Source of the DNA: Lamellibrachia columna
Lineage: Eukaryota > Annelida > Polychaeta > Sabellida > Siboglinidae
Direction: 5' to 3'
DNA: 64,000 nucleotides
Assembly (NCBI GenBank): GCA_963662155.1
Contig: OY759271.1
Coordinates: 14,860,584 to 14,924,583, forward strand
Each line of letters opens with the position of its first letter. Within the stretch, counting starts at the first letter, position 1. Positions 11,348 to 25,300 of this stretch are shown in pieces. The notes below the pieces were generated by a model. The model had not been told where the DNA came from, searched no databases, and was given only the letters and a program-made list of their open reading frames with translations. The translations under genes were made by a program, and so were the position numbers.

Positions 11348-11691
11348 CCCAGGTCACTTTACCCCCGGTCAAAATACCACGACACCAGCCTTAAAACTGA
11401 ACATTTAGTAGAATACTCAAAAAAAAGGTTGCAGAACACCTGGATGTAGAAGAGTAGATGCCTGCACCAGAACACAAGACAGAGGTTCCACTCGTTTATC
11501 CATATTCGCAGAATCAGGCGGTTGGCGATGAATGGTGCATGTGTGAATCTACTAGCAATTCGCCTCAAACATGATGCAGCAACCAATGCTGTTGAACTGC
11601 GCAAATCCATTCAGTACATCCACAAATGTAGCACCATTCTCGCCTATGACACAGGGTATTCACTCGTTACATTATCCTCCACCTCGAGTCA

Positions 11692-12337
11692 TCACATAGC
11701 ATCATAGAGCGGGGTGGCGTACGTCGCTGCCCGTTTCATTCCCATATTGGGCTGGACCGTGTCAGGCTGCGGCACAGGGACAGCAATGTCCGTTCCCGAG
11801 CCCTTGTGCGGCGGTCCTAACCCTTTCCTCTCCGACACAGGCACGGGAACGTACCCCGGGTGGGCAGGTGGCTCCCCCCTGAGGGGGAAGATCTCCATAA
11901 CTTTCATGGTGTTTGGATCATCCTCTTCGCTGTAATAATACGACAATATAGAATCCATTTGGTTGGAGACATAGAGGCAATCTTCGAAAGTGTCGAACGA
12001 TGACATGTCGTACAAACTTCCCGCTGGCGAATCGTTTTTCTTCATCTTCCCGCCCTCTTGGGCAGCTTCAGGCAGAGGTTTTATGTCGAGCGGAATGTCG
12101 CCCAAGTCAACATCGTGATCAAGAATCCGATGGCGTACCTCCTCGACTGAGCGCAGCGGGTTCTTGTAGTGGGTTTGGAAGTCAACGGAGAAGCCAACGT
12201 TTAGCTGTGAGTTTGACAGTTCTGGCGCTGTGTGCTCGATAGAGGGCCGCCGGTGCATGATGGGCTTGCTGACGGCCAACGATGCAGGCTTGACATCAAT
12301 TAGTGGGGCATCAATGATCGCCAGTTGACAGGTGAAC
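11692..12337 (-). CDS. PNPLA2: PNPLA2 exon 8 (terminal)
   Basis: Begins after acceptor TGCCCACAG and enters two bases into a codon (AG|G = Arg). It encodes 214 residues and ends in TGA at 11694-11692. Text such as [17 protein letters not shown] and [18 protein letters not shown] gives way to a Pro/Ser/Glu-rich tail ([29 protein letters not shown]). The tail is poorly conserved in the family and may be a regulatory or adaptor-binding region, as the ATGL C-terminus is in mammals. Confidence 0.88.
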
Positions 12338-14759
12338 CTGTGGGCAAGCAACATCTGGTCAATATGCAGACAAACAAAGAGGATCTAAAAGTCTGATCGA
12401 TTTGATCTGAAAGAACAATGTGTATTTTACAGTCACAGTTCATAGGGGCGCTGACATAAGGGTGCTAACATAAGGGTGCTGACAAAGACGTTGTGCATAG
12501 CCAATGGGAGAGAAACAAAAAGTGTGTCACCCAAAGACAACCTGGCAAAACAAATGTAGAAAAACAAAAACAAGAACCGGGGTGGAATGAAGCGGAACAG
12601 GCAGCCAAACCCAGAGTGAGCTGGACAGAGTGTACTGCAGCTTTACGGGTCACAAAACCCAAAGGGGATGTGAATGGAGGACATGAGGTAGAGTGAGGCA
12701 TGTGTACCTCGCACTGTATCTGTGTCTGTTTGTCTGGATCATCTCGTAGAGCTCCTTTGTGATGATGCCCAGTTCTCCAATGAGCGGCATTACGCTCACT
12801 GACTGGTATATTCTGCAACAAACACCAACGAGGAGGTTTGTAAACACAGTTGTCTGACATTTTTACATGCTACATTTTACTGATTTAACCAATGGCCACC
12901 AAACTTCTGCTAGCATATCTGTAGCACATAGACACATGTTATTTAAGGACAAAATCAACTTTAAATTACATCAAATCGAGATTATTAAAACATACTGAAA
13001 GGTCAAAGTTGTCATGCAAGAACCCGGTATAGCAATCGCAATATTTTGTAGCGATCCTCATGCAACAACTTCAATGAATCACCACAAAATGTTTACTAAA
13101 ATCTGTGTGTTTAATTCAAATTAATGGTCATTTTTAACAGAAAATGTGTCATCTTGGGGAGAACTGCTATTGAGCTTAGCACATTTGTGCTTGCCTAGAT
13201 GTCGACACAAATATTTTTGATGACAGATACTGTCAAAATATATCACATAGCCAAAGATGCAGCATTTGCATTCACATAAATTAAAACAAATTTAAGCAAT
13301 CACTCTTTGTTTAGTTTTGATGAAATCATCAGACAAACTATTAAATTATTTTTGACTGGGCCCAATCAGAATTTGGCAAAAAAAGGCAAATGTAGATCCG
13401 CCTATATATACTATGATATATGGCTATTTACACTTTCGCAAGCTAGCTGATCTAACAAGAAAAGAAAATTTTCAATGAAAGGACAGTATTCGACCTAGTA
13501 TGCATCCAGTACGCTTGAAAAAAATTTGGCCATGGAAAAATGTAAATGAGCATACACCAAAATTGGTTTATGTAGACAATAAGGTAACTGTTTAACACTA
13601 GTGGTGACATTTGGTAACTAATGTAGTAGAACAATTGAAAAGTTGGCTAACACCATATGGCGACACGTTTCAGTTGTCCCACACTAGTCAAATTACAATT
13701 ATGGATCCTGCTGATTAAAAAGGGGGTGTACGCTAATTAGGGCATGTATGCTTAATAGGTCGAGTAGGGTAACCTAATTTGTGATGGGCTAAATGAACAA
13801 AGGATGGAGTTTTAATCAGGTGAGCTTTGCCTCAGGTTACCATTCATGATAATCCATGTACTGCATTTAAAATTCAGGCCACAAGGCATAATTGTTACCG
13901 TTACCCCTTTACTGAGACATCAGTGACTTACTTTCTAGCGAGAACATAGGTGACCTCTAGTGGGAGAATCACAGGGGCGAAGAGAAGTGAAGCCATCCGG
14001 AACACCTGTAGGTTGTACAGTGGTGCCAATATGTGCCCATTCACCGAGTCGCATGCTGCCTGAAGCTCTGAAACATGCGACTTGGACAGTGAATGCTGAG
14101 TACATCCATGGCTTAGCACACTCGACATAGCAAGATTAATTTTATCACGTGCCTTCTTGCCCAAGTGACAAATTGAGAATGATGATTTAAATTGCAAAGG
14201 AAATTATTTTATGAAAACCTGAATACCGCATTCAACCTAATAAGCCTACAGTATGTTATAAAAAAAATTTGGCCATGAAAAAATGTCAAGGAATCTATTC
14301 TTATAAGTGTACACCAAAATGTGTTTCTCTAGACAATAAGGTAACTGCTTAAAACTAGTGGTGTCATTTGGTGACTAGTGTAAAACAATTGAAAAGTGGT
14401 TCGAACCGTTTAACCCCAGATGGCGACACTTTTTTAATTGTTCCACGCTAGTCCAATTACAATAATTATGGATCCTGCAGATAAAAAAGGGGGTGTATGC
14501 TAATTAGGGCATGTACGCTTAATAGGTCAAATATAGTACCAATTCTTTTAGCAGTATAAGTCGCGACAAAATATGTATGACAGACTCAATTCAGAGAAAA
14601 ACTTTGATGGGGAAATGCTAGCGTATCAGGGAGAAAGGGAAATGTTTTAAAATTTCCTGAGATGAATGAACCCACATTGGCATAGACAGGTATGCGATTG
14701 TCTGGAGCGCAAGGCAAAATAATCATGGGACTACTGTAGGCCCTTCACCACAATCAATG

Positions 14760-14804
<45 letters not shown>

Positions 14805-17800
14805 TGAAGTACGTTCGAGGAACTGGGTTGCTGGGTGGCGCCATCTGGGTACTCCAAAGTTTCCCATTGGGAATATCCTAACATGAAGAGCCTCTGGTGG
14901 GAATTTTGAAATGTAATTAAGTATAGCAGCAAAAATGCACATCCTCCGGATGGGAAAACTTGGTAGTTTGTATGTGACTATAAAATGTCAGGATGCACAA
15001 CGTTATCACATAAATATCCACCAATGCCTTGGTACATGGTGCAGCCAGTCAATATCTTGATGGCTTCTTGAATTTGATTATGTCAAATGTTAATTGTATG
15101 TAACTGTTTGCATAGCATTGTGGACAATTGTACATAATAACTACAAAGGGTAGTTATTACATGGATAGATGAACCCCTGAAAGTGTGGGACCCGAGAATC
15201 AAAGCATCTAGGAGGAGTAGCGTAACATACAGACACTTGCTGGATTATAGCATTGATCAATTTAGATTGCTCTCAGGCGCTTTACATACATAGTAATATT
15301 TTATAGGCCGTAAGTTGCTAAGACTATAATTCTACTAAGAATAATCTACACAAATGTTCAACATTAAAAAAAATGCTAACAATAAACATGTTCAAATATT
15401 CTATAACATCACCTTAAATATAATTAGTAGTAAAAGTAGAAGTAAGAAAATTATCATGAAACTGCTAATAAAATTAATTATATTAAAAATTCTAAAAACT
15501 ACTTTAAATATATTCATTTATACAAGTAAGACTAAGAATGTTTACAGTTTAGTGAGTTGACTCACCTTGAACAACTTGCGGTGGCAGGCTGTCAAGGAGA
15601 GCCAGGTGGCGTCGGTGTTTGCACTCGTAGCAACATTCGTCCTCGCACTCCTCCTCGCTGCTGCCGAGACTGTCCGTCTCCTCACTCAAGTCATAGTCAT
15701 CCTCGAACAACAGATTCTCATCTTCATCATCCTCTTCCTCTTCTATGGGCACCGCCGCCCGGATGCTGGAGTAGATGTTCAAATGACGAGTGCAGCCAAT
15801 CAAATCTACAACGTGAAACCACAAGTTGAGACTAATACACTCTGTGTCCTGCTCAGTGGAATGTTAGAAATATTGTGCAGGCATTTTTTTGTAACCAGTA
15901 ATAAATACATCGCTTTGTTCACTCCAGTTTTGTTTAAACTAATACAATGCAGCTTTACTTGGTTGCACATACAGACGGCATAATTATTACAGTTGATTGC
16001 TATTACAGTAAATTTTAAATTGCAGTGTAACTGCAGAGATTATATTGAGAACCACCCTGGGTACAAATAATTGTTATCAAGTAAAGTAAAGTGAAGAGAG
16101 CAGTACAGCAAAGTACAGTAAAGTGAGCAACAAGCTGCCTTCGCACATCGACTTACTGTTGCGCTGGAGATAGCGGAGGGCATCATCGAAGCCTTGCTGA
16201 CACATATTACTAAGCACCTCGGGGTTGGGGGGAAAGAGGGCGTGTGCCACCCTGTACATGTTGCTTGACGTGAACTGTATACTGGTGCCGGCGAGGTAGA
16301 TGTGTACGAAGTTTGACGAGTTGTCGTCGGGACAAATGTCGCTCTCTCCAGCGAATGGCGACACAGTGATTGTGTTCTTGTCCAGGATCGGAATGTTGTT
16401 GGTGATGCCGCCATCAACGTAGTACTGTGGGGTAAAGCGGACAATCTTACTATCAATCTAACCAGGACTGCACGGTAAAATGCACAATCTTACTACAGGT
16501 CTACCATCGACATAGTACACTGTACTGTGGGGTAAAGCGGACAATCTTACTATCAATCTAACTAGTACTGCATGGTAAAATGCACAATCTTACTATGGGT
16601 CTACCATCGACATAGTACTGTGGGGTAAAATGCACAATCTTACTATTTGTCTAAGCAGAGTTGTAAAAATGGCTTATATACTGGGAAATATTATGTTAAA
16701 TCAAATCAAATCTACATACATACCACCAAGATCAAACTTTATCTACTTCTGTTTTCCTATGTTTACTGCACAACTTTGGTAGCATAAAGAGAAGGCCTTG
16801 TTGTCATTCCTTAATAAGCATAAACCTGGTATTTTGCTTAGAAAAAATCAGGAAATAATATTTTTGGTTATTGCCATTCTTCCATATAACATTTAAAATG
16901 TATCTCTCATATAAAAATCCACTAAAGAAAAATAGTGTACACAAATTTTTATTCTGTATTTTGCAAATTTATGCAAACCATTATTTAACAAGATTTAACA
17001 AGATTTGCCATCCAAGCCAAAGGCCCAGATGGCAAGTGGACAAGGAAGCCATTGGCTTATCGAGAGTCCAACAATGTTCACCTACTTATAACCCGCCCTC
17101 CTGATATATGTGTCAACCTTGTTTTTAAACATATTCACGCTGCTAGCAGTTACACAATCTGTAGACAGTTTGTTCCATTCATTTATTGTCCTCTGTGAGA
17201 ACGAGTGCTTCCTGATGTCCAATCTACATTGATCCTTTACTAATTTTACCTCATGTCCTCTAGTTCTGCTATCCTTCTTGAGTGAGAAAAACATATTTCT
17301 ATCAATATTTTCATACCCATTCAATATCTTAAAAACTTCAATCTGATCTCCTCTTAACCTCCTTGTCTCTAGAGTTGTTAAACCACATTCTTTCAGGCGT
17401 TCTTCATAACTAAGGTCTCTAAGTTCTGGAATCATTTTAGTTGCTCTCCTTTGTATGCGTTCAAGCGTATCTATATCCTTCTTACGATATGGTCTCCATG
17501 CTTGTATACAGTATTCTAAATGAGGTCTAACTATTGCTTTATAAAGAGGTATAATTAACTTTTTTCCCTTATATGTTATGTTTCTTCTAATCAATCCAAG
17601 AATTTGATTACCCTTTGAAGCTGCAATACCAATACATATACATATCATGTTAGGTTTATGGTTGAGTTAATAATTATAATTGTATAATTTAATAGTTATT
17701 AAACAGAATAGAATTATTAGCCAGCAAACATCATGCACAAAATAAGAACTCTGAAGACTGTAAGAATGCTGTGTTTGAGTAACTTACCACTCCGTGGTAT

Positions 17801-19338
17801 TTGGGCGGAACAAGGCCAGAGTAGAATGGTACGAAGGCACTGCACGTGAGGGCCTGTAGACAAAGGAAACAAGTGAGGGCCTGTAGACAAAGGAAACAAG
17901 TGAGGGCCTGTAGACAAAGGAAACAAGTGAGGGCCTGTAGACAAAGGAAACAAGTGAGGGCCTGTAGACAAAGGAAACAAGTGAGGGCCTGTAGACAAAG
18001 GAAACAAGTGAGGGCCTGTAGACAAAGGAAACAAGTGAGGGCCTGTAGACAAAGGAAACAAGTGAGGGCCTGTAGACAAAGGAAACAAGTGAGGGCCTGT
18101 AGACAAAGGAAACAAGTGAGGGCCTGTAGACAAAGGAAACAAGTGAGGGCCTGTAGACAAAGGAAACAAGTGAGGGCCTGTAGACAAAGGAAACAAACAC
18201 AGGTTATATTTAACAGAATCATAATTTTGCACATGGTGGAATTGCCGGTGATAGAACTGATACAAAGATAAATCCATGAGATCTTGATGCATGTGCCAGA
18301 AGTGGTTTTCCAAAATTTTCGTTAATTCTGAGGAAAACTTTCAATTTCTATACCAATATTTTCTTCTCAATTTTGAAAATGCCCTCCATGGCCTCCATTT
18401 CAAGTATACTTACACATAAAATAAAGCCTGAAACATCACATTAAAATGAATATTTTATAAAGCAAATGTTCAGCTATTTGGGGATATCGTGAAAAAGCCA
18501 GTATTTGGGTGTCTGTTTGCGTCCATATGAAATTTTTACAAGCTGAGATCTACACCTCATGTCCACCTATATTTTTTTTTGGCAGGTGTGTTGAACCATC
18601 TAGTCTTCCTTTAGGGACAGCATGGTATTCTTGGGTAATATTAAAAAATCTGTGAAGTCCCCCCCGAGATGTAGACCGCCACAAACATCCTGGTAGCAGC
18701 TGCACAGTAACTGTACAGTGTCCAGGCAATTGGTCAGTTTGATCACTGGTCAAGTCCACTGTGTCCAGGCATTGAAATTAAGCCATCGATGACATCATGA
18801 CCCAATGACTACCCGACCTCATATTGATTACAACGTTCATGCTAATTTATGCATGTAAGCTGCACCCAGCAACACTGCCGGCTGCCACTTATTTTCGCAC
18901 ATAACTTAGCATCAAAATGCACTGGTCGATAAATTTTACCACTGGTCAGTGGTCAGTTGTTGCAAGGAGTTGCAGTTGGACCAAACTAATATTAGTGTGG
19001 AGCCATTAGCTGGCAGTCTCTACAGTTTGTCCAGTATTGTATGTCTTTGTTGCATTGTGCCAACGCTGGCTGTTCGCTGGTCAGTGTTTATGTTCAGCCG
19101 ACACTGATCCACATCTTTTTGTCCAGGGATTGTGGATACGGACCATTCCAGGACAACTATACTCTCCCTCTTAGAAACTGCATCAGGCATGAAATAATTG
19201 TGCCAACACAATATTGCATTGTTTGCATATAATTATAACTGTAGTCTGAGTATATAACTGTAGTTTGAATATATAACTGTAGTCTGAGTATATAACTGTA
19301 GTTTGAATATATAACTGTAGTCTGAGTATATAATTGTA

Positions 19339-19394
<56 letters not shown>

Positions 19395-22300
19395 GTAGTC
19401 CACATATATAGCTATTGTTTGCATATATAACTGTAATATGCATATATGGTATCAGTTTGAGGAAAATCAAACAGTTTAACAGTTTGAAGATGCACGCATG
19501 CTTGCATGCCTAGCACACATAAACACATGTATGCACATGCATGCTCACGCACGCATGCACACGCATGTCTTTTTGAAAACTTAATAAATGGTTACTCTCA
19601 AATGTCCAAAAGCAAAGGCACCATTTACAAATTTCTTCAAGCAGCAATTTAACACACAATTAATGCATATTACATCAACTTGATATCGTTCACAATAATA
19701 ATACTATATAATATATAATATATTATTATTGCACCTCCTTGTAATTTGCAAGGGAGTTAAATCATAAACAATCCTTACTTGGATAAGATCATCCTTGGAG
19801 TTAAATCATAAACAATTCTTACCTGGATAAGATCATCCTTGGAGTTAAATCATAAACAATCCTTACCTGGATAAGATCATCCTTGGAGTCGAAATGTGAA
19901 ATGAGAATGTTTTTCCGGTCGGAAACTCGGGTGAGGGAAACGAAGAGATGACCGGTGGCGATCTCGTGAGCATTGTCAGGGAGGAAGTCATAGAGTCCGT
20001 CCCGCAAGTACTTGACCAGATTGAAGCTAGGGTGCATAGGACCAAGGGCGCGCGACCTCGCCTTCACAGCGATATTGAGAACATAGCTCGTGCATTCACC
20101 TGTGGAACAGGAAAGCAGTTTGTTGTTTGAGAAATAATGTATTTCGTCAAGAATTAACGCACCTGCACACGACACTAAGCAGTGTGTATGAACCACAGAA
20201 CTGAATAACTCTTCTGCAGACGATATTTATTTTATATTATTTATCATTATATTATTTATTATATATTTTTTATTATTTATTATTATTAAATAATCCATTT
20301 ATTTATCTTAAATTAATAGAATTTTTTACTATAACTACTTGTGATACTTATGATTGTGTGTGTGCATGCATACGTGTGTGCATGCATACATGTGTGCATG
20401 CATGCATTTATGATTTTTACATGCCTACGAATTGGCTGGTCCTGGATATAATATGGTGCTTTACAAATTTAAGTAAATAATAATTTAATAGAGATAAAAT
20501 ACATTTGTTGTCTACAGATTTTAAGAGAACCCATTACCTTACAAAAATCCAGTTTTGTTTATTGACATTGAGTGTATACACTGCTAAAGTTACAGAGATC
20601 AAACAGGAACATAATGTGCTTGTTCACTGATAATTCAGCTTCGAGATAATAACATGGCAGATGTGACGAGAATGAATATTCAATATTGTCATCAGGCCTG
20701 CTCAACTAATGAGGCTGTCACAACTTTGTCCTCTGTCAAAGTGCCGGGGTCATCCGCAGGTCAGACCCTAACAGAGAATGTTCTACACGGTCCAATCTGT
20801 AGTTTATTGATTGTTATACACTGTATGTCTGGTAGGACCATAGAGTGGGTATACAACTCTCAATTGGCCAGTTGTTGGCCTGGCTAGTGGCTCTTCAATC
20901 AATTTTAGTAGCCTTTACTTCACTGTTGGGTCTAATTATGTACCTGTAATTGATTACAATGCTGTACCTGTAATTGATTCTGGTTCTGAAATTAATTGTA
21001 ATTCATTTAGTTTGTGTAATCAGTTAATTGATTAATTATGGTATTTTTTCGTACAACAAAATTCACCTGAAAACGCTATCAAAAGTGCTGTTTCACACGG
21101 GCTGAAAATCAACACTTAATTACAAAACCTGCTTACGTAATCAAAGGAATATTTGTAACAAGTTCACCAGAAAAATACCTTTCTTTTAGGCAATACTTAA
21201 TTGAAATATTGAATAAATCGCTGGTCCCATATGATAATTCACCTGCAATTGTAATTGGAAGGGTGTAATTGTAACTGATTTGAAAGTTTTACAAGCATAA
21301 TTAAAATTGAAATGAAAATGTTAATTTATCTGATTTTGTGTAGTTAAACCAACCCTGACTGTTACCAATGGAACTACTGCCTGGTTTGATGATTGTTAAT
21401 CAAAATATTATATCCACAGATTTAAATGGATATTTATAGCACTCAGAATATTTATAGTATAGCATGCATTCAACATTCTTGTATAATGCAGAGACAGCTC
21501 ACATAGTTTATCAGGCAGGTAAATAATACACTGCGACACTGTAGATTCAATATCTACATTAATTATGCCCAAACATGTTTCTAGCACAAAACTTTATAGG
21601 CCTTGCTGATGTGTTCATGAGCACTGATGTGTTCATGAGCACTGATGTGTTCATGAGCACTGATGTGTTCATGAGCACTGTTGTGTTCATGAGCACTGTT
21701 GTGTGATTATCACAATAAAGTCAATAAAACAGTTCAACAACAAGATAGGAAGACTTGTATTAATCTAATTGATTAACAATCATCATGATAGTATTTGTTA
21801 ATAGATAAGATGGTTGATGAAATGATGAACAGGGCTGTCCACAATGTTTTGAATACAATAACACTTATGGTATGTAAAGCTGGATACTCCTCAAGTTTAT
21901 ACAATCACAACAGTGCTATTCCGTGAACCTTGTGCATTTCTAAACATTTAATGAAGGTTGATAAAGGTACGCTCTTATATACCATGGTATCCACTCCTTG
22001 GGACTGCTCAAAGTGCTTTACACTTTACTCCTGGCAGACCTGTTCATTCCAACACCAACTCGACTTCTCTGGGAATTATTCAGCCACATTGCAATTACTG
22101 CAAGAAGACTATTCATTCACAAATGCATCTCTGCCTGTAGCCAGATGCTCATTTATACAGCTGAGTGAACTGTGGCAACGCGGTGTGAACAAAATTGCAA
22201 AGCTTTGAAACGGCAGCAGGAGGATTCGAGTCCTGGTCCTCTCGATCGAGTCTTACGTTTTAATCACTACACCACCGCGCCCCACACTACATGCAAGACA

Positions 22301-25300
22301 TGGTTAACTGGATCCATCTAATGTTTATCCCAAAGCCATTACATTAAATTAATATCTTATGGTTAGGTTCGGAGATTGCATTTTGCTTTTGTTAGAAAAA
22401 TCATCAAAAGGATGAAAATTTTTTATTTTAGTGACATACATCTGTCTTGGCTGAAATATCTTAGACCAGACTGAAATAACAAAATATGAAATGTCCACTG
22501 GGCAGATCGTGTAGACATAAATCAAATCATAGAATTGATAAGGCACCGCCATGGTTGCTCATGGCACTGTACAAAATATTATAATAATAAACATTAACAA
22601 AGCCATACTAAGTAATAAACATTGTTATTTATTGAAGAAGATAATGGCTTAAAAAGAACAAGATCTGAAAAACACATTGGAATATAGGAAAAGCAAGGAG
22701 CACAGAGAAGATCATTGGAGGTCTGGAAACATCTGAGCAGACACTAAATGAATAGCATGGAAATGGTTTACAATGGGAAGACTATGGTGAAATACAGAAC
22801 ATAGGAAAGACCTTGAAATATCTGGAAAAGCAAGATAAATGAGCACCTATTATTATGAAGTGCAAGGGTCAGATCACAGGAAAGACCGTGTAAGATCTGG
22901 AAGTCCGCTGAAAGAAATGTTAAACAGAACATATGGAGAGCAAGGCTTATAAATAAATGTTCCACAAAAGAGAAGCTACCAAGGGTACAGATCACATGGA
23001 ACACCACACAAGATACGACAGAATAGTGCACATGGATATTTAAGCTACGCGAAATACACAGACCACTGTGGGTTTTAAAGAGTCAGTCTGGTGCATTTGT
23101 GATGCTACAAAGCCACCATTCAGTGCTAACTTGGTTCCTTTTGAAGCTCAAGTTGCAGGAAAAAGCACTTGATTGTAGTTGATTCATTCAGCCAAAGATC
23201 AACAGCATCAATGACTTACAATGTTTGCCTCTACAGGATAATTTGCCTGCCAGGCTTAGGCCACCAGGTACATGCATACTCGGCTGGGTCATGCTCCACT
23301 ACTCACAACACCTTAGACAAAGTATGGTACTCCAACTGAAACCAATTCAATAGGCCCTACACCTGCCGCATCATAATAAATACTTGGATTCCAGCAGTTG
23401 GAATAGCCTTATTGAAAACATTCAGCATTCAATACCAACCATACAGGCACTGATCAACAAAACCTAGATACTGTATATAATTACATATTAAAATTTTTAT
23501 TTAAATGTTAATAAATTTTATTAAAAAGTTGTGCATCCCATAAACATGTTTACTATGTTGTTTAGATGAGGAATTGAAATGCAAAGTACTGGCAATGAAT
23601 GTTTGGTGCAGTAGTTAGCAATGAGTGCAATCCCACTACCACAACTTAATATAAATCAAAAGGAAATTTCCTTTTGTTACCACATGATAAGACAAGCTAA
23701 AACTCCTCCTTTATTCATTTAGCCCACTGCGAATCAGGTTCATTGATGCTCATTCTTTTTGACCAATTTTGACCAAACATGGTAAAAAATTATTTAAATA
23801 GTTTGTCCGATGATTTCACCAAAAATAAATCACAAATTTGTATAAATGTACTAGCATATTTTAGTGGATACTACGTAGGTTTGATTTGTCATGAAATGAT
23901 TGTAAAACAAGAATTGTGTGGAGGTAGTTTTAACAGAGTTGTGTGACATCAACAAATGTAATGGGGCATTACTATCGGGGAGTTCATGTAAAATTCGGGT
24001 AGGATCAAAGGTCCCTCCTCAATTCGATTTTTTCACTAGTCTCATTTCAAATTCATTTTTTAAAAATCAAACCTACCTAGTATCCACTGCAACATGCTAG
24101 CTTGTTTGTAACATTTTTTTTTTTAGATTTTTGTGTGAAATCATCACACAAACTATTAAATTAATGTTTCGCCCAACATGAAGTGAAGCGAAAATGGAAA
24201 CACTGAAAACTCATGACATGAATTTTACCCTTGGTGAAATTTCGTAACTTTGTCATGCGATAGATGATAAGATGGAAGTCACATCCCATAATCGGCATTG
24301 ACCCGCACAGTGTATTCCACTTTGAATATTCACTTACTTAAACCTTACCAGATCTAACAACTGACGTCAATTCTTTTGATGATTTGAAAAAAATAGGCAC
24401 TTTTTATTGAATCAACAATGGATGTTATATACACTACATGTTTAGATACACACTACATGTTTGGATATCAACAAACTGGATTTGCCATAGTTAATTCAAG
24501 CAGTGTTAATTCTCTCTCACTAGCAGCATCAATATGTTTAGGGATAAAATTGACAGATATCTGATAAGGGCAGCCTATACATAGATGAAACAGGTTCCAA
24601 GGACTGGAGTCTAGATAAGCCAATGGTTTCCTTGACCATCTGGAGCTTATTTATTTGGATGGCAATCTTGTTAAATCTACTTGCATTCAACAGCGGCATG
24701 AGTGTTATTGTATTTGTTGTTGAGTAGATTTTATTTGTTTGTATGTTGCATACAACTGTATGTTGTCGATGTAGAGAAATGTTAATGCAATCTTAGTAGG
24801 TAACTTAAGATACTAAATTCATGATATTATATTCTGCCCTTTTATTTTGTCCCCAAAAGTGACTATTCTCTATTTTATTCCTGTATAAACATGGAAGTAA
24901 CAAGACAAAGTGTGCAGAAAATAAAAAGGTTTTTTACAACTCTAACTTCATTTAGTTGGGTCTGATGTAAGGCTATAATGTAAGGATGGCAAATTTCAAC
25001 TGTCAAAATGGTTGATTTTATATTAAGCCGGAAAGGCCTATCAAGACTATTAACCGGAAAGGCCTATCAAGACTTCTCTATTCGAGCCTTGCCACCTGTT
25101 GGCAATATCAGCCAAGTCTAATTAATTACTTCCTACTCAACAGCTCGGCTAGTAAATATCAAAGATGATAGTAAAGTCAGTCACTTATTTAAAATGGTCA
25201 ATTTGGATTTTATTTAAAATAATTACAGGAAAGCAAGTGTCCACATATGAACACCGACTGACCAGTGGAAAGTTCAACCTGGGGTCACCAAACAACTAGT

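Larger units (their letters stand above)
10703..11380. mobile_element. TIR element of about 680 bp with GGTATTTTGACC-type ends
   Basis: The left end (GGTATTTTGATCC, GACCTGGGGATCAATA, TATGGGAAAGTGACC) is an imperfect inverted repeat of the right end (GGTCACTTTCCCATA, CAGGTCACTTTACC, GGTCAAAATACC). The right arm contains the perfect 30-bp palindrome at 11318-11347. The inside has a duplicated 'GGTCATTTCCCCATGGCAT' motif at about 10925-10970. No transposase is visible. Confidence 0.5.

Noticed and set aside
17846..18196. CRISPR-like array
   Set aside because: The 27-bp units are directly head to tail without unique spacers, and the window is clearly from an animal genome.
17717..18313. Long open frames of Leu/Pro/Ser/Thr or Arg/Gln/Lys repeats on both strands
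   Set aside because: All frames of the 27-bp array are open by periodicity. Only the frame in phase with PNPLA2 exon 3 could matter, and only if an upstream acceptor is used.
20654..20887. 77-codon forward frame
   Set aside because: No recognisable domain, inside PNPLA2 intron 1, composition like its surroundings.
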